The position numbers and the translations under genes were made by a program. 10,409 nucleotides of DNA from Bdellovibrionales bacterium (GTDB lineage: Bacteria; Bdellovibrionota; Bdellovibrionia; Bdellovibrionales; UBA1609). Position 1 is the stretch's first letter. Each line of letters opens with the position of its first letter. Positions 6,355 to 10,409 of the stretch are shown here, one piece after another. The stretch lies in the NCBI GenBank assembly GCA_020434645.1, contig JAGRAK010000041.1, positions 1-10,409 on the forward strand, in the 5' to 3' direction. Below the pieces are notes generated by a model. It was given only the letters and a program-made list of their open reading frames with translations, made no database searches and was not told where the DNA came from.

Positions 6355-7110
6355 ATGATTGCACTCCGTTTAATTTCTATAGCTTTGGCTTTTACTTTTT
6401 TTGCCTGCTCTACTGAAAAAAAAGCAAGCGACAAAGAGAAATCACTTCTGCACTTACAAATGGGCACTTCGTATTTAATGAAGGGCAGTTACCCGCAAGC
6501 TCTTAGAGAACTTTTAGATGCTGAACGACTAGACCCTAACAATCCAACAATTCAAAATAATCTGGGTTTAGCATATCTCGTGCGAGGCAAAATAGATGAA
6601 GCTGAAGTGCGCTTCACAAAAGCTCTCTCTCTTGATTCAAAATATACAGATGCTAGAAATAATCTTGGCCGACTTTATATCGACGTCGGCTTTTTAGATA
6701 AAGCCATTATTGAACTAGAAAAGGCCGCCAGCGATTTAACCTATGAGGAGCCCGAGAAATCTTGGGCCAATTTAGGACAGGCCTATTTTTTATCTGCCCA
6801 ATACGAAAAAGCTAAAATAGCATTTCACAACAGCTTGAAGGGTCGAAAAGAAAATTGTTTCACTATGAATTACTACGGCAAAACACTTTTTGAATTGAAG
6901 CAATATAAAACGGCCTCGCAAAGTCTCGATCAAGCCATTCGCCTTTGCCAAAAAACACCATTAGATGAGCCGCATTTTTACAGTGGGTTAAGTTTTTATA
7001 AACTAGGGGACTTAGAACAAGCGCGGGCTCGATTTAAAGAACTTCTTGTTCTTCATCCAAAAAGTAAATATGTACAAAAAGCAAATGAGATGCTGGAGAT
7101 TATGAAATGA
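6355..7110 (+). CDS. TPR-repeat lipoprotein, PilF/PilW-like
   Basis: A 251-residue probable outer-membrane lipoprotein built almost wholly of tetratricopeptide repeats. A short hydrophobic leader (residues 2-17) ends in FFAC, making Cys18 the lipidation site; Phe at -3 is unusual for a lipobox, so this is likely rather than certain. About six TPRs follow, near residues 31-64, 65-98, 99-132, 135-170, 171-206 and 207-243. This is the same number as PilF/PilW, the pilotin that helps type IV pilus secretin PilQ assemble. Length (about 250) also agrees. No good Shine-Dalgarno precedes the ATG. The stop overlaps the next gene by four bases (ATGA). The pairing with a RodZ-like gene matches the pilF-rodZ pairing of gammaproteobacteria. 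A general TPR scaffold role is the alternative. Confidence 0.8.
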   Translation: MIALRLISIALAFTFFACSTEKKASDKEKSLLHLQMGTSYLMKGSYPQALRELLDAERLDPNNPTIQNNLGLAYLVRGKIDEAEVRFTKALSLDSKYTDARNNLGRLYIDVGFLDKAIIELEKAASDLTYEEPEKSWANLGQAYFLSAQYEKAKIAFHNSLKGRKENCFTMNYYGKTLFELKQYKTASQSLDQAIRLCQKTPLDEPHFYSGLSFYKLGDLEQARARFKELLVLHPKSKYVQKANEMLEIMK

Positions 7111-8261
7111 CCACTACCAATGATTCAAATCCAGGAGAGGCGTTTCGTCTCAATCGAGAAAAATTAGGCCTTTCAATAGGCGATGTTGCGCTTGCAACAA
7201 AAATTAATCCGAGAATTCTGAAGGCCTTAGAAGAGGGTGATCGAGAGGGCCTACCGGCACATTCTTTTGCCCGAGGATTTATTCGGTCTTATTCTGCATA
7301 TTTAAAAATTGAAGCACAACCGATACTCGATGCTTATAATCTTGTTGATGGCGTTGCCAATCCCAACATCAATACAAATATGGATCTTGCCTCAATCGAG
7401 TCAGATAAATCAGCTTCAACGATTAGCGCTGAAGAAAAGAAAACTACTGATAAAAATGACAAGGTTTCTACTCCCAACGTAGCCCCAGCACAGAATAGTG
7501 CTCCTGAGAGCAAGCGCGAAGTGCCTATGATTGGCGACAGCTCGGTTGCCTCAAAAGTATTCTTAATTGGGGGGCTGATTTTTATCATCGTAATAGTCCT
7601 CGGCGTTAAGAGTTTGTTTGATAAATATGAAAATGAAAGAATCGTCGACCCCGCCATAACAGTAAGTGGTGAGGTTGAGTTACCCGAAGCAGGTAGTAAA
7701 GCCGACGCCACCACGCCACCAGAAACAACTACCAAAGCTAGCGCAGCTCTCGAGACAACCGAAAGCTCCAGCACACCAACTCCTGCTCAAGAGGCAGATA
7801 AACCGGCAACACCTGAAGCCGTTAAGCCAGCAGAAGACACTGTTGAAATAAAAAATAAAGAAATTAAGCCCGAAGAGAAAAAAGCAGATGCACAAAAAAC
7901 TAATGATCAGAACTTTGGCGATCCAAAGAAGATTGAGGAGCCCAAAAAGGTTGAACCTAAAGTTGCTGAGTCTAAAGTTGCTGAGTCTAAAGTTGTTGAA
8001 CCCAAAAAAACAGCGACTACACCGGCGCAGCCACAGGAAGTTATTTTAGAGGCACTCGATACTGTCGAAGTCACAATCACTGTTGACGGCACTGATTCTA
8101 AAAAAATAAAGCTTAAACCAGAAACTGTTCACACTATAAAAGCAAATGCAACTATCGAACTAAACATTAAGGATGGCGGCATGATTAATATAATTTATAA
8201 CGGACGTGATCGCGGGGTTCCCGGCGATCTTGGTAAGCCTATTAAAGTGAAGTTCCCATAG
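7107..8261 (+). CDS. rodZ: RodZ-like protein: HTH_25 domain, one transmembrane helix, DUF4115
   Basis: Inner-membrane bitopic protein of 384 residues. A cytoplasmic Xre/RodZ-type helix-turn-helix domain (about 9-75; GEAFRLNREKLGLSIGDVA, then SFARGFIRSYSAYL) is the part that in RodZ binds MreB. An acidic/polar linker follows. One transmembrane helix covers about 151-167 (VFLIGGLIFIIVIVLGV). A long periplasmic region of low complexity, rich in Ala, Pro, Thr, Lys and Glu (about 190-305), leads to a C-terminal DUF4115-like beta domain (about 312-384, with VTITVDG, IKANATIELNI and YNGRDRG). In rod-shaped bacteria RodZ couples the MreB cytoskeleton to the elongation machinery. A GGAG at 7095-7098 precedes the ATG, which overlaps the TPR gene. 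The assignment rests on domain order; no mreB is visible here. Confidence 0.85.
   Translation: MTTTNDSNPGEAFRLNREKLGLSIGDVALATKINPRILKALEEGDREGLPAHSFARGFIRSYSAYLKIEAQPILDAYNLVDGVANPNINTNMDLASIESDKSASTISAEEKKTTDKNDKVSTPNVAPAQNSAPESKREVPMIGDSSVASKVFLIGGLIFIIVIVLGVKSLFDKYENERIVDPAITVSGEVELPEAGSKADATTPPETTTKASAALETTESSSTPTPAQEADKPATPEAVKPAEDTVEIKNKEIKPEEKKADAQKTNDQNFGDPKKIEEPKKVEPKVAESKVAESKVVEPKKTATTPAQPQEVILEALDTVEVTITVDGTDSKKIKLKPETVHTIKANATIELNIKDGGMINIIYNGRDRGVPGDLGKPIKVKFP
7962..7991 (+). repeat. Two 15-bp tandem repeats in the RodZ linker
   Basis: The unit GTTGCTGAGTCTAAA occurs twice in tandem (7962-7976, 7977-7991), encoding VAESK twice. Related VEPK units flank it on both sides. The array lies in the periplasmic low-complexity linker, where length changes are usually tolerated. 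Confidence 0.9.
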
Positions 8262-8265
8262 ATTA

Positions 8266-9480
8266 ATGCGTAAGATAATTTTTGGCTTCTTGTTTATTGG
8301 TTTTTTTAATTTAGCTTATGGTTTTTTTGTCAGCTTTTGGCGACCACCTGTATATTCGAAAATTATCACTCATGCAGCAAGCTCTCAGTTTTATGATTAT
8401 GCAGGAGCATTTAATGTAAAAACAAATAAAAGTAGCGGCAGCGGTGACCTTGATGAAATAACAGCCGCCGCTCATAATTCAGGGCTTGCCTTTGTTATCC
8501 TCACCGACTTCAATAATTTTTCAGTTGATCCAAAAGACCGACCTTATGTGAATAACGTATTTGTATTTAATGGCGGCGAGTACAGTTACTTGGATTCTCG
8601 AATATATAATTTTGATATGCAAACTACTGATCACCTGCAGGGGCCTGGGCGATCACAAATCGCATTTGCAGATTTACTTAGTCAACCCTCAACGGGAAAG
8701 CCCGAAGGACTATTTATTTTGTCTCAACCACTAGCCGGTGGGTTTTCAAACGCCGATCAATCTTCGGCTGGTGTTGACGGAATAGAAATCGTAAACCTCA
8801 AGCAGATCTGGCGACACACTTGGCTACATTCTAAACTCTCATTTTTCTGGAATGTTTTTGTATACCCCTTTAACTCAAATTTAGCCTTTGTGCGTATGCT
8901 CGCTGAAGCTGATGAAGACGCCATTGCAGTTTGGGACAAGCTCAATCAAAAACGACCCACACATGGGTATTTTGGTAATGCCGCTGAAGCCAAAATGCGA
9001 CTCCCGGGCGATCTGTATATTAAATTTCCCTCATACGAAACTCTTTTCTCTATTGCTAAAAATCATATTTTGCTGCGCTCTGAGCTGACCGGCAACCTCG
9101 CGCATGACAGGAAGAAAATTTCTGAGGCATTACATAAAGGTCAATTCTATATGAGTCTTGATATTCTTCATAACCCCGTAGGTTTTTCTTCTTATGTCAC
9201 AGACGAAAATGGTGAACAATATCTGCCCGGATCTGAGCTCCCCTATCACCCCGGGCAAGAATTTATCATTAAACTGCCTGAAAAACCCGAGCTACAATTT
9301 GAGACCGTCATCTATAAAAATGGAGAAAAAATAGCAACCTCCACTTCAGCTAGTACGACATTTACACTTCACAGCCCAGGAATTTACCGCGCTGCTGTAA
9401 AACTCAAAGTCCCTCTTCCACCACCTGAGGGCAAGAAGTGGCTGAATTGGATATTAACCAATCCTATATATTTAAATTAG
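8266..9480 (+). CDS. Secreted or membrane-anchored PHP-fold protein with degenerate metal sites
   Basis: A 404-residue protein with an N-terminal hydrophobic segment (about 4-24), either signal peptide or membrane anchor. It then has a domain whose order of motifs follows PHP metal-dependent phosphoesterases of the CehA/McbA type. SSGSGDLDEITAAAHNSGLAFVILTDFNN (56-84) corresponds to the usual SDGSG...AITDHN. It also has GGEYSYLD (Glu105), DGIEIVNLKQIW, and GNAAEAKM for the usual GNDAHAKM. The metal-binding residues are largely replaced (see findings), so it is probably not an active hydrolase. The C-terminus (about 300-404) looks like an immunoglobulin-like sandwich ending PGIYRAAVKL...WILTNPIYLN, as in that family. 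It starts four bases after rodZ without a clear ribosome-binding site, so it is probably in the same transcript. An envelope or periplasmic role is inferred from the leader and neighbours. Confidence 0.75.
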   Translation: MRKIIFGFLFIGFFNLAYGFFVSFWRPPVYSKIITHAASSQFYDYAGAFNVKTNKSSGSGDLDEITAAAHNSGLAFVILTDFNNFSVDPKDRPYVNNVFVFNGGEYSYLDSRIYNFDMQTTDHLQGPGRSQIAFADLLSQPSTGKPEGLFILSQPLAGGFSNADQSSAGVDGIEIVNLKQIWRHTWLHSKLSFFWNVFVYPFNSNLAFVRMLAEADEDAIAVWDKLNQKRPTHGYFGNAAEAKMRLPGDLYIKFPSYETLFSIAKNHILLRSELTGNLAHDRKKISEALHKGQFYMSLDILHNPVGFSSYVTDENGEQYLPGSELPYHPGQEFIIKLPEKPELQFETVIYKNGEKIATSTSASTTFTLHSPGIYRAAVKLKVPLPPPEGKKWLNWILTNPIYLN

Positions 9481-9533
9481 CCCACCGTCTTATTTATTTT
9501 GAATTCAGCGAGTTTCTAGCTTAAGAAATATGT

Positions 9534-10151
9534 ATGCGATTTATTAGTTTTGACTTAGAAACCACTGGGTTTATTGCCGGCGTCGACAAAATTGTTGAAG
9601 TTGGTGCTGTACGCTATGTTGACGGCAATGTTGATTCTGTCTTTTCAACTCTCGTAGACCCCCAAATGCCTATTCCAGAAGCAGCATCTCGAGTAAACGG
9701 AATCTCAAATGACATGGTTCAGGGCAAACCTACAATTGATAAGTTGCTTGAGGCCTTTGCAGACTTTTGCGCTGACGATGTACTCGTCGCCCACAATGCT
9801 AATTTTGATTTTCAGTTTTTAGTGTCAGATATTGTTCGTCTTGAATCTCGGGCGCCCAGCGGCGCCGTCTTAGATACATGTAATATCGCGAGAAAAATTA
9901 TACCTGGCTTACCAAATTATAAACTTGGCACGCTTGTTCAACACCTACAAATTGAATCTTCAAATTTTCATAGGGCTGAAGAAGATGCTAAATATTGTGG
10001 AGAGCTTTTTCTTAAGTTAATTCAAAAAATGTCTGGGGGCTTAATAATGCCTCCAATTGAAAACCTGGTGTCTTTGTCAGGCAAAACTGAACTTAAATTT
10101 CCGCAAATAACGCCGAAGCCTAAACAGCTTGGCTTATTCGATATGGTCTAA
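9534..10151 (+). CDS. dnaQ: DnaQ-type DEDDh 3'-5' exonuclease (Pol III epsilon-like)
   Basis: A 205-residue cytoplasmic 3'-5' exonuclease. All DEDDh catalytic residues are present: Asp7 and Glu9 (FDLETTG, ExoI), Asp92 (AHNANFDFQFL, ExoII), and His146 and Asp151 (HRAEEDA, ExoIII). The exonuclease domain fills about 1-170. A Pro/Lys-rich tail follows and ends QLGLFDMV, where QLGLF (198-202) fits the beta-clamp binding consensus QLxLF. This supports a role in replication proofreading or repair, either as the epsilon subunit or a related clamp-associated exonuclease. The ATG at 9534 is chosen because it puts the ExoI motif at the normal position. An ATG four bases earlier is out of frame, and the ribosome-binding site is weak. 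It follows the PHP-like gene after 53 bases. The gene symbol is by family only. Confidence 0.85.
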   Translation: MRFISFDLETTGFIAGVDKIVEVGAVRYVDGNVDSVFSTLVDPQMPIPEAASRVNGISNDMVQGKPTIDKLLEAFADFCADDVLVAHNANFDFQFLVSDIVRLESRAPSGAVLDTCNIARKIIPGLPNYKLGTLVQHLQIESSNFHRAEEDAKYCGELFLKLIQKMSGGLIMPPIENLVSLSGKTELKFPQITPKPKQLGLFDMV

Positions 10152-10168
10152 ATTCGCATCCAATTTAT

Positions 10169-10409
10169 TTAATACCAAGCTCTATGGGCAATCGGCATTC
10201 TTCGACCTTGCCCAAAAGAGTGTTCTCTCACTTTTAGAATTGGTGGAGACTGCCATCTTTTAAATTCACTTCGCATTAACATCGAGAGTAAAAATTTGTC
10301 CGAAGACGTTTTTGGCGTTGAGCCCTTTTCGACTAAGCGAACAACACTCTCATCCAGTAAAGCGTAAGACGGCAAAGTATCTTGGTCTTTCTGATTAGGT
10401 CGAAGCTCT
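10169..10409 (-). CDS. nadE: NAD+ synthetase, glutamine-dependent, C-terminal fragment (cut by window edge)
   Basis: The last 80 codons of a gene whose 5' part lies beyond the window. The reading frame continues without interruption to the right edge and begins ELRPNQKDQDTLPSYALLDES. This matches the conserved end of the NAD+ synthase domain, where the motif ELRPNQ.D.D.LP.Y..LD is diagnostic. Further on it has SEFKRWQSPPILKV and FGQGRRMPIAHRAWY, equivalent to the family's NEYKR.QAPPG.KV and GRRYPI. The enzyme amidates deamido-NAD with ATP. Whether a glutamine amidohydrolase domain is present at the N-terminus cannot be seen; the C-terminal type suggests the long form. It converges on the exonuclease gene with 17 bases between the stops, and I see no terminator hairpin there. 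Confidence 0.9.
   Translation of the reverse strand, partial: ELRPNQKDQDTLPSYALLDESVVRLVEKGSTPKTSSDKFLLSMLMRSEFKRWQSPPILKVREHSFGQGRRMPIAHRAWY

Noticed and set aside
7334..7774. 146-codon minus-strand frame inside the RodZ-like gene
   Set aside because: It is antisense to a coherent HTH-transmembrane coding region, and its hydrophobic stretches are what the complement of the low-complexity linker produces.

Overview
The window looks like a chromosomal segment of a moderately AT-rich Gram-negative bacterium. It carries a TCA-cycle block (mdh-sucC-sucD), then ndk and a run that pairs an outer-membrane-type TPR lipoprotein with a RodZ-like transmembrane protein. A mdh-sucCD-ndk neighbourhood is familiar from the former Deltaproteobacteria (myxobacteria, Bdellovibrio and relatives). 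Together with the base composition I lean towards Bdellovibrionota/Oligoflexia. That placement is inference from gene order, not a measured phylogeny.

Layout. (1) 57-3053, + strand: malate dehydrogenase and both succinyl-CoA synthetase subunits, tightly packed and closed by a clear intrinsic terminator at 3085-3115. (2) 3116-4716: an accessory-looking insert. It has two minus-strand paralogous genes of unknown function (3173-3625 and 4162-4605) whose first 31 codons plus 13 upstream bases are almost identical, while the rest of the proteins has diverged to roughly 45% identity. Between them is a small plus-strand gene of unknown function (3862-4194) with a strong ribosome-binding site. (3) 4717-9480, + strand: ndk, an RlmD/TrmA-family RNA (uracil-C5) methyltransferase, a PilF/PilW-like six-TPR lipoprotein, a RodZ-like HTH/transmembrane/DUF4115 protein, and a secreted or membrane-anchored PHP-fold protein that has lost nearly all of its metal ligands. 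(4) 9534-10151: a DnaQ-type DEDDh exonuclease with a C-terminal clamp-binding motif. (5) 10169-10409, minus strand: the C-terminal end of glutamine-dependent NAD+ synthetase, convergent with the exonuclease.

How they fit together. The first block supplies malate/oxaloacetate and succinyl-CoA/succinate interconversion with ATP or GTP formation, and Ndk equilibrates nucleoside triphosphates. The order ndk - 23S rRNA methyltransferase - pilF - rodZ recalls the gammaproteobacterial ndk-rlmN-pilF-rodZ order, but the methyltransferase here is of a different family.

The parts most worth a second look are the paralog pair with its shared 5' cassette and the small gene between its members, the degenerate PHP protein, and a 15-base A run inside the methyltransferase gene.
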